Assembly: GCA_016858145.1 (NCBI GenBank)
Contig: JAEHOE010000005.1
Coordinates: forward strand, 248,001 to 312,000
Length of the DNA: 64,000 nt
Source: Edaphochlamys debaryana
Lineage: Eukaryota > Chlorophyta > Chlorophyceae > Chlamydomonadales
Direction: 5' to 3'
The notes under the pieces were generated by a model, which saw only the letters and a list, made by a program, of their open reading frames with translations, did no database searches and was not told where the DNA came from. The translations under genes and the position numbers were made by a program. Every line of letters starts with the position of its first letter. Within the stretch, counting starts at the first letter, position 1. Shown piece after piece: positions 32,501 through 45,349 of the stretch.

Positions 32501-33924
32501 CGATGGTGGGGCTGATGGGCGTTGCGGCGGCTGCTTGCCGGGGTTTGCGGCCTCAGTCACGGGCGTGGGGGAGGCGGTGGTGCGGGCGGACGTCGCGCGG
32601 GCGGCGGCGGCGGCGGCGGTGGAGGACGCCGCGGTGGGTCCCCGTGGGCGCAACGGCGGCGGCGGTGGGGGGAGCACGCATGGCGGCTGTAATGGAACGA
32701 TCGGCCAAAGACATGGCGGCGGCGGCGCCGGTGGCGGGAGCTCGCCGTCCGGCAGTCGAGACGGCGACGGCGACGGGGGCAGCAGCAGCCATAGCGGCAG
32801 CGACGGCGGACGCAGCGACGGCGGACCCACCGATGGGGGTCTCCCTCTTGACGAGGTGGGTCTGAAGGGACTGAGGGCGTCGGGTGGCTGGGGTGTGGGA
32901 TCCCGTCTGGCCACAGTCGATGGTACAGTCCAAAAACGTCATCTACCCGCCTTCGCAACCTCATCAGCCTCACGTCCCACCCGGCGCCCGCTCCGCACCG
33001 CAGCTCCTGGCCCGGCTGTTGGAGTCACGCGTGGGCTGCCTGCCCCCGCCCCGGGAGGTCGGGGTGCTGGCGGCAAGGGTGGTGCTGCGAGCAGCCCCGG
33101 TGAGTGCAGCTCCGTGCCAGGCCGGGGGGTAGCAACGCTAGAAAGAGTGAGGTTGTAGAGACCTAAAGGGTTGGGTGGCTTGTCAGGGGTGGCCCCAGCC
33201 CACGTCCGCCGGGAACACAACCTCGTGTCTAGAGCTGCCCGCCCCACTCGTGCTGCCGCAGAGCTGTGGTACGGACGGGGTGGACGGACCAACTGGGCGC
33301 CCCCATGGGCACGGGAGGAGGCACGGGCGAGGCTCAGCACGTGACCCTGCGCCTGCGCCTGCGCCGGCCCTCCACGGAGCAGGACCAGGCCCTGACCCGG
33401 CAGCAGAGGCAGCGGAGGCGGAGCAGGAGGTGGAGCAGGAGGAGGAGCAGGGGGGCTGGGCGGTGGGCGTGGAGCTCGCCGCCGTACACTCGGCCCTGTC
33501 CATGGGCCTGGCGACCATGACTCATCAGGACCTTCTGGATCAAGATCTCGGGACGCCGTGTTCGTCAGCGGATCAAGATGGGGGCGGGCGAGCACACGTG
33601 GCGCCCAAGCCAGTTCCCAACGGCTGGCCGATGGCCGCGGGGACGGGAGGGCAGGCTGACGGGGCCGGCTCGAGGGGGCAACCGCGTCTACCGCAGCCGC
33701 AGGTGACGTTTCTTAGGTGTTGCGGGAGTGGAGGCGGTGCCGGCGAGCGAGGTGCAGGCGGGGTGACGGGGGGCTTGGGCAAGGCGCTCAGAGGCTCCCC
33801 TGGGGCGGCGGTGGGCCGTGCGGCCGTGGCGCCGACCGCGCAGGGCAGGGCGGATGCGCTCGCGAGGATGGGGCTGAGTGTGGCGTGGCGAGTGCCTTCG
33901 GGGTTCCAAGCAGTGACTGCTTGA
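29555..33924 (+). CDS. TASP1: Threonine aspartase (taspase-1-like, asparaginase-2 family)
   Basis: Nine exons: 29555-29634, 29814-29911, 30247-30364, 30628-30709, 31085-31169, 31364-32000, 32188-32855, 32917-33099, 33262-33924; about 870 residues versus ~420 in human. Landmarks: [145 protein letters not shown]. Asparaginase-2 enzymes self-cleave before the Thr of DTVG (codon 31970-31972) to create the N-terminal nucleophile; taspase-1 then cuts transcription regulators after Asp. The loop before DTVG is a Gln/Ala-rich insertion ending in an acidic run, and the C-terminal half has Gly-rich insertions. Exon 1 ends in phase 2 but exon 2 needs phase 1, a one-base conflict. The end of exon 9 is the least certain part. 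Substrates unknown. Confidence 0.88.
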
Positions 33925-34757
33925 GAGGGACAGTTAGGGTACTTGCGGGCTGTACATGTACATTATGCGCGTTGTTTCTAAAATTCATTGGCCGCCGGGG
34001 TGACGATGGATGGTGCGCGGGCGGACGCGTGTCAGTTCGGGTATGGCGCCTGTTCCTGCCCGCTCCGCTCCTGGCCCCGGTTTTGCTGCAAGGCAAATAG
34101 TTCTAGACATGTAACGGCTCCCCTACTCATGGCGCTCGCGGGGTTTTTGTCAGGACGTGATGGTGGAGGACCGGCGACCAGCCGGGCTAGTGCGGCGTTC
34201 TAGTGCGACCTTGCACACATCAAATTCATCACACAGTAGCTGCATCGCACCAATGGCGCTCAAGCGCGACCCAGGGTAGGGCACCCTAGCAGCTCGCTTT
34301 CGATGCTTGCAGCCTCGTAGCAGACCACTCCGGCAGAGCAGTATAGCTGTCACTCCGTCTTGTCCAAGGATTGCTTGCAGCTGCGGAGAGCCCGGACTCA
34401 CTTGAAGCCGACGCATTTTCCCCTTCCTCAGGGTCGCATTCTCCACACTGCGGCCAACAGTTTACGCACATCGCCGGAATGCTGAGGCTTGGTCCTTTGG
34501 TTCAGAGCAGCTAAAAGAGGTATGGAGGTGGTTGCGGGGTAGGAGCGCATGCCCCCGCATGCCGAGCGCATGTGCCGCCAGGCCTCGTGCTACGGCCTTT
34601 TTGCAGCCGGGAAACGTTTATGGCCACAAGTCTGGAGTCAAGGCATGAGAGGGGAACGACGTGACCTGCGTGCGCCGACGTGACCCCCCGTTTCCCGCCC
34701 CTCCCTCTTCTCCCCCACCCTCCATCCCTCTCCCCCCTCTTTCCCCCCCCTCAGCGC
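33925..34757. other. Spacer between TASP1 and the STPGR gene
   Basis: Contains the likely TASP1 poly(A) signal (34110-34114) and the promoter of the STPGR gene. A possible upstream STPGR exon (start near 34630, LESRHERGT) could not be joined in phase. No other gene seen. Confidence 0.5.
34110..34114 (+). terminator. Poly(A) signal of TASP1
   Basis: TGTAA about 190 bases after the TASP1 stop codon. Confidence 0.55.
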
Positions 34758-36334
34758 ATGGGCACGGAGTTAGGGTGGCGGGACACGGGCCCCGGACCCG
34801 GCGCCTACGAGGCAGTAGCAGCGGAGGCCTCGGGTGCGCAGGGGGGCGCTTGCGAGGGGGGTGGCGCCGCATTGAGGGCCGCACCTTGGGGGTGGACGTA
34901 AGGGGGTTGAGGAGAGCCTAAGCAGATAAGGAGCGCACAGCCTGAACCCGGTTTGTGACCTCGCAAAGAGCAGCAGGTGCAAGGTTTCCTCAGCTGGGGC
35001 CATGCCCGTCGGCTTTCCCAGCATGTTTGCTGCTGGCTTGCTCGCTAGCCAGTCTCCTCAGGCATGCCGGCCTGACCCCTCTCTCCCTCTCACCTCCCCG
35101 TTCCCCTTGCCCCTTCCCCCTCCCCCAGGCCGCGCCATCACCCCCAGCCTCAAATCCAACGGCCGCTGGGGGGCGGACGCACTGAGCCGCTCCCTGCTGG
35201 GACTGCCGGCACACCCCCACACGCGTGAGTTTTGCCCTCGTCCTTGGCCCCTTTTTCCCCCGACCGTGTGCGATGTGGGGGTGCGGTACTGCTCCCTTCC
35301 ACTGTGCGCTGCCCACCCCGACGCCCACGCCCACGCCCACACGTCCAGGCCCATAGCCACATTCGCATGCCCACCCGCCCACGTCAACGCTGCCCCTAAT
35401 CCGACGCCCACGCCTCTACGCGCACATCCCAGATCTTCACGTCTCCATCCCCTGCCCCCCATACCCGCATCCCCCCAGTGCCCCCCGGCCCGGGGCTGTA
35501 CCTTCGCTCCAGCTCGGCCTGGCACCTCACGGGCAGCACCCAGGCCCGGTCGGGATGGCGCAACTCCGTGTCGGCCGGCTGGCAGAGCTACTGCAGGAGG
35601 TGGGGCGAGGGCGCGCCTGGGATGGGTACCGGCACTGGCTTGGAGTGCCCACCAGCTTCAGGGGGGCCCTAGTCGAGGCCTTGTGCGGGGACCAGTACAG
35701 CGGCCTTGATCCCTGCCAGCCGCTCCGCAGCTTCCCAAGAGCGAGCTGCTCATCATTCCAGGCCGCATGATTGCCGGGCAGCTCCTCCGGAGCTAAGACG
35801 CCAAGGCCCCGACCCCAAACCCTTCCCCAACCTCCCCGCCTCCTCCCGCCGCCTCCCTCCCCCATACGCTTAAGCGTCACAGCTACCCATTTCTCACCTT
35901 GCCCCCCTCTTCCCGCCTCCCGCCCCCAACCCAGGGAGTGCCGTACGCCCATGGTCCTATCCCGGGAGCACGAGCGCGAGCGGCTGGGCAGCTGCGGCCC
36001 CGGGCCTATGACTGCCGCCCCCGTGGACTCGGTGGGGCGGCAGCTGCTGGCCACACGCAAGACGCAGCCCAGGTGGGTAGCGGGGGGGTGGGGGGGGTGG
36101 GGAGGGGGGAGGGATAAGTGCAGTGGAGGATGTGGAGGTCAGGGGTAGGTTGGGGAGGGCAGACGAGGCTCGCTATGTGTCCCTATGTGTCTTACTAGCT
36201 AGCAAAGACATCCCTCGGTATGCCCCAATTCGTGGATGCCGCGCAGGTGCGCGTTTGCGCGGTCGAGCCGGTTCGCGGATGTGGGGCGACGCATGGGGGA
36301 GGCTTCGCCCGGACCCGGAGCTTACGACCACTGA
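34758..36334 (+). CDS. Small sperm-tail PG-rich repeat (STPGR/SHIPPO-type) protein
   Basis: Five exons joined in phase: 34758-34833, 35129-35224, 35479-35599, 35935-36072, 36247-36334; about 172 residues. PG-rich repeat cores: GPGPGAYE near the start, PPGPGLY in the middle, CGPGPM, and a last ASPGPGAYDH that abuts the stop codon. Between them are basic/Ser-rich segments such as FARSSRFADVGRRMGE, as in STPGR proteins. These proteins decorate ciliary/flagellar or cortical microtubules, so a flagellar role is likely but inferred. The start at 34758 follows an acceptor-like CAG, so the true first exon may lie upstream. The first two junctions were chosen to keep the PG-repeat frame, and the donor at 34834 (GTGCGC) is the weakest of them. 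Confidence 0.72.
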
Positions 36335-36554
36335 CGAAGAGCACGTGCGGCCGTTGCGGGACGCGGGGAGCGTGGGCGGCGCATGTCGGAATACATGCGT
36401 GGGTGCGCAGTGGTGCAAGCGGATTAGCAGGGCTCGGTGGGGGCGCAGCTTAGGTAACAGGACAGGCCGGGAGGGCGGGAGATTGTGTGCTGTGGCCCGG
36501 ACACAGGGCTGGGGGCAGCTGGTAGGGGGCAGCAGCTAGGCAGAGGTCCGGGTT

Positions 36555-36559
36555 TGTAA
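36555..36559 (+). terminator. Poly(A) signal of the STPGR gene
   Basis: TGTAA about 220 bases beyond the stop codon. Confidence 0.5.
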
Positions 36560-37378
36560 GGGACGCGTTGAGAGGGCGCGGGGACACTGGGCATGGCACT
36601 GCGAGTGGGAATCATCCTTTTGGGGACGGTGGGGCGAAGCGAAGAGGGGCTGATACCTCTTGCCTTGGTAATTCGCTGCGAATTGTGGGCGGGGACATGT
36701 GGAGGAATTAAGCTCAGGCACACGGTTCATTCATGAGGGAAAGGCGTGTCGGCCTGGAAGATGGCTAGGGTCATCGTGGGGATGGTGAGCGAGACAGGGC
36801 AAAGCTTTGCCTCGGGGATTGATAAGATTACCTTTCTTGACACTGACATGTGGGCTACTAGGCATGATGTTGGGTGCGGACTGACGATTCATCTGTCCTT
36901 GACCGCACAGGGCTTGGGGTCGGGGAATGCGCTGACTTGGGCCCCGACGGGGGCGGGGGCAGCGCATGCGTGGGCAGGGGGCAGTTGTAGTCATGCAGGA
37001 GGAAGGCAGTGTGCAGTAAATCGGTTCACTGCAAGGCGGGGTGAACTGGAAGTGCTAGGCAGACCTCAGAGACGCAGGCAGAGAGGCAGGAGGTTGGATC
37101 AGGTAGCATTAACCCTTACGCGCATGCGGATCCTTTCCCAAGCTATTAGAATAGACCTATGAAGCAGGCAGATATGTAGATGGTAGTCGGAAGCTGTAAC
37201 ATGCGCATTGGCCCCAGGCCCACGGCTGGCCACCGGGGGTACCGGTATCCGCGCTGCCATTCAGGCCAAGGCGAGCGTGGCACATGCTGCTGGCACAAGA
37301 TTCATCAATCCAGGTGGCGGCTAAACATGCCCTGACCATGGCACAGGATGGCACAGGATGCACCGATCCAGTTGGCGG

Positions 37379-37383
37379 TTACA
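37379..37383 (-). terminator. Possible poly(A) signal of the RING-ankyrin gene
   Basis: TGTAA on the minus strand about 650 bases after the stop codon; nothing closer seen. Confidence 0.35.
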
Positions 37384-38033
37384 CATGCCCAGATCTGCCA
37401 TTGCCTTCAGCCGGAAACCCGATCGCTGGCTCACTCATAGCATGGGCGTGCGCCTTCCAGTGCTTCCATTCTATCCAGAGCTCACACAGGCTCTACCTCC
37501 TCCTAACTGAGCCCTGCTGCTAACCCGCTAGTCGCTACCCACCAGCTCACAGCTTACCAGTCAACACAGCGCGCGTCACAGTTCGTTTGTAATGGCAGTA
37601 AGCCAGAGTACTACCGGTTCACATTCACCTGATTCACACGCGCCAGGTCACCAGCACACTTCCATTTCCAACCGATGGACCCAACTCGGGGTGGATTCGT
37701 GCCGTGCCGTGACTATACATCTATCTTTCTAACTTCCGCGGACCGCTCCCCCGCCGCCTCCTTGCACCCCCCCTCCCCTGGCCCCACGGGGCGCTTGCGA
37801 TCCGGGTCAGGGTCGAGTCCGCGCGCCACTACCTTTGGAGCCCCGTGGCATGTGATGAGCTTCCTATATGCCAGTCCGTGGTGCACTAACGTCGGGGTAC
37901 ATCTCCCCGGCCGATCCGGCAAATCCCCCTTCCGATCACCCCACTTCGAGACAACAATACAAGAGCATTGACAAGTTATTACGGATCCGTGGGTACACAG
38001 CAGAAGGCCACGACGACGACGAGGTCTCACGGG

Positions 38034-41000
38034 TCACGGTAGGCCCTGCGCCCTCCGCACCTCCCAGTCCCTCAGCACATCCAGCACTCCCGTACCGTCC
38101 TCGGCCAGGTCCGCCGCCGTGCGGCCGCCAAACAGGGACGCCTGCACGGGCGGAGAGGTCCGGGCCGTGGGCAACAGGGCGGGTGAGGTGAGGCCTCACG
38201 GCGTGTGGAACACGTGCTCGGTATGAATTCAAGTCGTGCGAAGACAACAGCGAAGGAAAGCAGGCAGAGCGCAAGCGCCCAGCTGTGCGTGCTGACCCGG
38301 AAGAGAGCGAGTTGGAAACCCGGGCAAGCGGAAAGAGCAAGGCCAGGTGGTGCGCAGATTGCCTCCCTCCGAACAGAATGGTTTGGCTCAACCGCTGCGC
38401 CGAGGCCAGTGCCCAGCTGTGTGTGGGTTGCGCGTAAGAGGCTCACCCAGAATCCGCCGGCAGTGGACATTGTGGGGTCGGCACCAGACCTGGACGGGAG
38501 GAGGCACGGGGCCAAGGCGACGAGGACTCGCACATGCACAGTCACATGCTTAAAGCCAGCAAGCTGAGATGCAGAAGGCCCGGCCGCAACAGACAACGCC
38601 TAGGGCGTGCGCACCGGAGGAGCTCCCGTACGGCGTCCACGTGGCCGCCTTGGGAGGCGTAGTGCAGCGGCGTCCACCCCTCCTGGGGGTGGCGAGTGTC
38701 CAGGTGAATGCGTGGTCAGGTGGGCAGGGGGTGGTTTTATGGCGCCTGCCTCTCCCCCGTGAACCCTTCGCGGATCTGGGATTGACATTCTACGTTTCCG
38801 GCCGCACCTTGTCCCCTGACAAGCGGGCATTCCCACGGGGCCCCGCCAGCCGCCACGCATCAGCCCCCATCCGCCCCCAGACGCCGCACCTTGCTCAGCC
38901 GGCTGACGGCGGCCCCCGCCCGCACCAGCGCCCGCACCACCCCGGCGCTGCCGCTGCGGGCGGCGCAGTGCAGCGGCGTGAAGCCCTCGGCCTGGAGAGC
39001 AGCCAGGGGCCGAGATGAGCGAGAGGGTGCGGACACAAACAAGTCAGCGCGACGGCCCGTAACGTCTAATCGCATGCATGCCATGCTATCATTCCATGCG
39101 TTTTTGCTGCGACAGCACCGTCGACATCCGCGTCAATTGATCGACGGCATCAAGGTCTACGTGATCATCAGCAAATACCGACCGCACCGGTGTCGCTGCG
39201 TCCACGTCCGGACCCAGCGCCGCCGCCAGGAGCACCCCCGCAGCCTCCTCGTGGCCGGCCGCGGCGGCGGCGTGGAGGGGCGTGGCGCCGTCCTGTTGGG
39301 TGGGGGCGGGTGGGTGGGTGGGTGGGTGGTGAGGTAGGGAGGGTGGTGGGACAGGGAGGGCGAGGTGCGTGTGATGGCAGCACAGGCTTTGCAGCCCTTG
39401 TGGCCGGGCAGGGGTTACACGCACCGTGGTCCGTCCGCGCGGGTTGGCCCCGGCTCGCAGCAGCGCCCGCATAACGTCTGTGTGGCCGTTCCAAGCGGCG
39501 GTGTGCAGAGGCGTCCAGCCCTCCTGGAGGACGTGGGGTGACGCAGCAGCCGTCCCAGCGGGCGAGGGTGCGGAATGAAGCGAGAGAGTTGGACGAGGGA
39601 GGGGAAGCGAAAGCACCCGTCAAAGCTCCTTGTCCTCTCCCCATCATCACACCATCGCACGCGCACCTTAGTCAGCGCCTCGCGGTTGGCCCCGTGCGAC
39701 AGCAGCACGTGCGTAACGCCCACGTGCCCCTGCCGCGCCGCCGCATGGAGTGCCGTGGCGCCGCACTGCGCACGGGGGGGGGGCGCAAGAGGGGTTGGTG
39801 AAGAGGTGCATATCAGGGGCAAGTGGGCTTCCTTCAGTCAAGTAAGAAGCCCCCTGTGTGCACGCTTGCGTCGTGCAGGGCAAGCAGGGGGCATGATCAA
39901 GGAAGCTCACCCCAGCTGCAGTGCGTCCTCCCTCGCACCCGCTACCCAACCCAAGCTCCCTCCCACACGCTACCGGTCCCAAGCGCTCCCTGGAACCCCG
40001 GATGCATGCAGCCCCCCCGCCCCTTACCACCCCGCCCCGCCCCGCCTCCCACCCAACCCCACCCTCCCCCACCAGCTGCGCCGCGTCTATGGCCGCCCCC
40101 GCCTCCAGCAGCGCCTGGGCCGCCTCCACGTGGCCGCTCCAGGCAGCGGAGTGGAGGGGCGTCCAGCCCTCCTGTAAGAGGGGCAGATGGATGGGTGGGG
40201 GGAATGGGGAAAGGATGGGCGGTTGGTTGGGACGGGGCGGCGATGGGAGGGAATGGAAATATTTCTTAGGCGAGAGACGACGGTGGGAATGGGGATATCT
40301 TATGAGCGAGAGACGACGGTGAGAATGGCGAAGGATGTGCAGCGGGGGTGGGCAGGAATTGACGTCTTAGTACGGCGCGGGTTGCCGAAGACGTAGGAAG
40401 ACGAGCGACAAGGCAACCAGGCATCAGGCATGACCCCCCTCACCTGCGTCCGCGCCTCCATGTCCACACCTGCCGCCAAGAGGACCTGCGGGCAGGCGCG
40501 GAGGAAAGGGACGGATCGGGTGTGGGAAGCTGAGGTCAGCATGGGGATCTCAATCAGGACCAGCAAGGAGGTGGACTACCCATGCCGTACTGCCGTACCT
40601 TGACCATCTCGACGCTGCCCTTGAGGCTGGCCAGGTGCAGCGGCGTGGCACCATCCTGCGCACAGCACGCAGCACACAGCACGCGGAGCACATCGCATCG
40701 CACGGGGCATGTCACCGTAATGAGCTGATCTCACCGCACAGGACTGGCAGGGTCACAGAGCTTGACATGACATGGACTGTGGAGTGTAGACCTGGCCCGG
40801 CCACTAGACCTCGCCATCCCGCCGTACAGCACCGCAGTACGACAGCGCATACAGCACCCGGCGTACGGCACCGTGTCTCGGCCCGCACCTGCATGGCCGC
40901 GTCCCTGTCTGCCCCCGCCGCCAGCAGCGTCCGGGCGGTGTCGACGTGGTCGTTCCATGCAGCGGCGTGCAGGGGCGTCCACCCCTCCTGGGTGGGCGGA

Positions 41001-44000
41001 GGGTCGGGCGCCGAGGCAGCAGGGCGGCAAGCTCTTGTCCCGAGACCGTAGTGCTGGAGAGCCTTACATACTGACAAGAAGGATACTGACAAGAAGGATA
41101 CTGACAAGCGGGCAAGGCGGTCCAAGCTTGCATCTCCCTCTGGGGAGTGGGGGCTATTTTAGGGACTGTGGGACTTTTGGGACTCCCTTTCCACCCTCCC
41201 ACCCGCGTCCTTGACTCCATGTCCGCATGGGCCTCCAGCAGCTGCCGTACCACGGCCGTGTGGCCGCCCCAGGCAGCCTGCGAGGTGGGGCATCCGTCGA
41301 TCGATGGGGCGCCGGCGGGCGCAAGTGGAGGGCGGAAGTGTGGGCGCACGTCGTGTGCCAGCAAGGATTTTATGCTTGACACGCGCCCTCATACAGGCAC
41401 GCATGGTAAACGAGCCAATGCGAGGAAGGAGCGAAGCGGCAGACGGTGCACAGCACTCACCATGTACAGCGGTGTAGCGTCGGTCTGTGGGTGGGAACCG
41501 AGAGGGACGGGGTCGGGAGCAGGTCACGGCGTCAACGGGTGTGGGGGCTAGGCTGAGCGCAAGAGCCACGATCAGGTCCTCCCCAGCCACCCCCGTCAAG
41601 AGCCCGGGACCCACGTCTGTGGCAGCCGCCTCCATGTCTGCGCCCGCCTCCTGCGCAAGGATGGGCGGAAGCACGGGGAGACCGACCAGCAGTCAGGGGC
41701 AGGTTGGTGGTGGGTAGGACTTCTGTGCTCTGCACAGCTGCATCCCGGAACGGGGTGTGTTCAGGGCTGCTCGTGTAAACCAGAGAACAGGGCGCGGCTG
41801 AGAGCCGGCCAGCCTTAGATGCGGAACCGAAAGCCCGAGAACCCGAACGAAGCCTGAAGTCTGCCCGAAGGTGGTGTGTCTGTGTCTCACCAGCAGCAAT
41901 CCGACCACCTCCTCCGCACCGCTCTCGGCGGCCAGGAAGAGCGCCGTGCGGCCCTCCTGGCACATTGCCGGTATGCGTGGGTGAGCAAGGAAGGGACGGG
42001 GCGTGGGAGGTGTGAGTAGCCACAAGATGCGCAATCCACGGACATGATGGGTCTAGGGACTGAGGGTTCTGGATCTGGATCTGGATCCAGCGTGACAGAT
42101 CGCCCCACCTTGTCCTCCACGTCGGGGTTGACCCGGGCGTCCGACAGCAGGCGCAGCACCGCCGCTGCGTCGAAGCCCTGCGCCGCCCTGCACGCCGACA
42201 GCAGCGCCGACTGCCGGCAGTGGGCATCGTTGGTGGGGTGGGTTGGGATGAAAGCCCGTTTGTGAGGCAGGCGGAAAAGTTGGGAACCCGAGCCGTGCCC
42301 TTGCGCACTCGCTTGCACGGCACTCCTGTTCTTTTGCACTAGTAAGGGCACGCGCGGCCGCAAGCACCAACCTCGTTGCCCGTCTGCGGGGGCCGCCGGG
42401 TGATGTCGTGTCGAGCGCTGGGCGGCGGCACGCGTCCGTGGGGCGCACCGGCACCGTGGGCGGCGTGGCCCCCCGCAGGGTGCGCCGCCTCCCCCTCCAG
42501 GAAGTCCAGTGCCTCGGCGCAGGACCACCTGGCCGCGGGGTCCACCTGTACGGCACGTGTACGGCACGTGTACGGCGTGTGTACGGCTGTGCTCGGAGAC
42601 ATGTTAGAGCGGATGCAGACGGCCCAGCCTTGCGGTACTAGGCGCGCACTATCGAGAACAGCACATAACTACGGTACACGTCCGTACACGTTGCCGGTAA
42701 CCCGGCAGCAAGCCAAACGTCCCGCCCCCGCCCCCGCCCCCGCACCCACCTGCAGCAGGCTCCGGAGCAGCACCTCCGCCACCCGCGCGCTGCCCCCTCC
42801 GCCCCCGCCCCCGCCTCCGCCGCGTCCACGTTGCCTGGCCTCGCGCGTGGCCCCCACACCCGCAGCCGCCGCTGCCCCCGGCTGCCCCCGATGCAACCAC
42901 GCCACCATCGGCCCCAGGGCCGAGTCCACGTCGGACTGCCTCAGGCCCCCCAGCACGCTCAGCAGGTCGGCCGGCTCCACGTGGCCCGCCGCCGCCGCCG
43001 CCTGGCAGGGGCCCAGGAACTCCAGCAGTGGCCGGGCCTGCGGCAGGAGTTGGAAGCGGGATGGGAATGGCCGTATACCTCGCAAGACCGAAGTGCATTG
43101 CCTGCACTCCCTACACTTCCTGTATCCGTGCAGTCCCACCGCGCCGCAGCATCACGTGAGCTGCTTGTTCGGCAGACCACTTTGAGCGCTTCACACATCT
43201 GACACACGAATCCCTCCCGAATCCCATCCCTGCAGCCACCCACCGTGAGCAGGGCCACCAGCGCGCAGCCCAGCGCCCAGCAGTCGAGCGCGGGGGCAGC
43301 CAGCGCGGGCTGACCACGGGCCAGCGGCCGGGCAGCCTCGGGGGGGCAGGCCTGGGGCTCCATGTCCTGGGTGGGGGAGGGGGGCCCAGGGGGGGCCAGG
43401 GCGGCGGGGCCAGGGCGAGCGTGGAGCCGCGCAATTGATGTCGTGCTCGCTGCCCGCTGCCCCCAGCAGAGCAGCGCCGCCTGGCCGGCTTGATGTGAGC
43501 AGCTGCTGGCGACATCCGGAGAGGCCGGCGCGGAGGCCCAACCACCCCACAAAACCCGTCACCACCCCTCCACCCCGCCGCACCTGCAGCAGCTCCCCCA
43601 CGTCCCGGCTGCGACCCGAGGCCGCCAGCAGGTACCCGCAGGCGGGGCGGGGGGAGCGGCCCCCGGGCGCCAGCAGCACGTGGCTCGTCACCAGGTCGCA
43701 GTGCACTCGGCCCTGGGGGGCAGGTGTGAGCAGGTGTGGGGGTGGGTGGGTGGGAAGAGGTTGCCGCGAGGGACGCCGGAACCGTGGGAGCGCATGCCGG
43801 GCTTGCGGGCCCCGAGGGCTTGGGGCAGGCCCGAGGTCGTCTGCCCCGCCTGTCCCGAGCCAGGGTATCGCCCGCCGCAAAGATACCATCCGGCGCGGCA
43901 GCCACCACAGGACGCCAGGTTCTTGGGGGCCATGAGGACAAGAATACACGAGGTATGCAACCCACCCGCGCGTGCAGGTCCCCCGCCGCCGCCAGCAGCT

Positions 44001-44994
44001 CCGCCATCACTGCCACCGCCTGGGCGGCGCCCAGACCGGTCCCCGCCCCGTCGTCGCCGGCGGCCAGGAGCACGTCCTGGTTAGAGGGGTGGGGGCGGAA
44101 GGGGTGGGGACAGAGGCAGGGAGGGTGTGCAGGAGGAGAAGCATCTGGGGGAGGGACGGGCAGGCATGGAAGAGCCTGGCTGGGTGGGCTGGGTGGAGCT
44201 CTTGTGGGAGCAGCTTGGCAGCGTTCCAGCAGGTTCCAGGATCCATCTCCGCTTTGGACCAGCAGCGGTTGGACCACGCGCGACACATTACTTTCCACTT
44301 GCCGCGTCATGAGCTTGCTGTCCGCGCGGCGCTTACCCGGAGAGTGGTCGCCGGGCCAGCATGCTCCTCCTGCTCCTGCTCCTCCTCCTGCCCCTGCTGT
44401 TGCTCCTGCGGCTGCTCCCGGGCGCCTCCCCCGGCGCCGCTGGCTCCAACGGGAGCTGCCGCCACCGTCGCCGCTGCCCCCGGTCGGTCCGAGAGCTCCA
44501 GCTGGTTCCCTTCCCCCGTGGCGTTGGGTTGGCTGTTGCCATCGGTGCTGCTGGGTGCGGAGGATATGGGAGACAGCACCTGCGGGGAGGAAGAGTCGGA
44601 GACCGTCGGTAGCGGGGGCGAAGCGGGGGTTAGAGGCGGTGCCAGCGAGGGCGACAACGGGCACGGAGGCGCAGCAGCTTCGGGTTGCAGTTGGGCCCAC
44701 CTCCTCTTGCCGCCGTTGACCGGCATCCTGAGAAGCTTCGTGCCCTTTGGATTTGTTCGGGCCTAACGTGCAGGCGCTTCGCTGCTCGTGGAGGACCTCA
44801 ATTAGCGCGAAATTGCGTGGACAACCTGTTGCACGTTGCCGCGGCGGGGGCAGCGTTGTTCGGCAGAAAGGGCATGCCAGCAGCGACTGCGCCGCTGCGC
44901 AAACACTACAAAGCGTATGTCCACAAGGTGCGACCAGCGGAACTCGGACATTGTCGTCGTAAGGCTCCAAGCACACACCACACTCTAACCCCAT
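38034..44994 (-). CDS. RING finger / pseudokinase / ankyrin-repeat protein, KEG-like E3 ubiquitin ligase
   Basis: About 22 exons, ~840 residues. Exon 1 (44701-44994) holds a C3HC4 RING: CGVC near the start, then CGH, CSVC and CPFC. Exon 2 (44337-44579) is Gln/Glu/Ala-rich. Four exons (44076-43966, 43712-43584, 43366-43244, 43037-42750) plus 42545-42372 resemble a protein-kinase C-lobe: LLAAAGDLHAR, VHCDLVTSHVLL in place of HRDLKxxN, an APE-like PPEAARPLA, DCWALGCALVALLT, and DPAARWSCAEALDF. No N-lobe, catalytic Lys or DFG was found, so it should be a pseudokinase. Eleven ankyrin units follow (42210 to 38682), many with EGWTPLH or GATPLH. The last exon reads GGRTAADLAED. RING-kinase-ankyrin order is that of plant KEG, which ubiquitylates ABA-signalling factors. 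No HERC2-like repeats follow. The junction to the last exon is unresolved. Confidence 0.8.
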
Positions 44995-45349
44995 GGCTGA
45001 TGGCGCTCAGACTACGAAGCACGCACAGAGTACGCTGCTGTATACTGACAGACGGTCGGGCATGCAGCTGTAACCCGCACGCTCCCCCGAGTCCCCCTTC
45101 GCCCCCGGGCTCCTCCTGCTTCCGTTCACGCCGCACCCCCTCGCCCCTCAATTCCCCAAACTCCAGCGGAGGGTGGATTTGTTGAAGTGGGCATGGCCCT
45201 CGTCAAGCACAGGAGTCCAAACGTGTGACCTCTGATCGCTGTAACCTCCCGGTGTGACCTGATGCGCTCATGCAGGCAGGCAAAGGGACGCAGGCAGGCA
45301 GGGTGCCAGGCCCATGTCACGGACCGGGGATAGGCGTGGCATAAGTTGG
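44995..45349. promoter_or_regulatory. 5' flank of the RING-ankyrin gene
   Basis: Between the RING-ankyrin start codon and the end of the HMG-box transcript on the same strand. No gene or clear motif seen. Confidence 0.4.

Larger units (their letters stand above)
36335..38033. other. 1.7-kb spacer, convergent 3' regions
   Basis: Lies between the ends of the STPGR gene (plus) and the RING-ankyrin gene (minus). TGTAA at 36555-36559 suits the former and TTACA at 37379-37383 (TGTAA on minus) the latter. Of lower GC content, with a short direct repeat (G)GCACAGGATG near 37340. No gene or RNA recognised. Confidence 0.5.

Noticed and set aside
44091..44336. Possible extra exon with the kinase N-lobe in the RING-ankyrin gene
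   Set aside because: Open frame exists but no Gly-loop, no VAxK and no good acceptor, so it is treated as intron.
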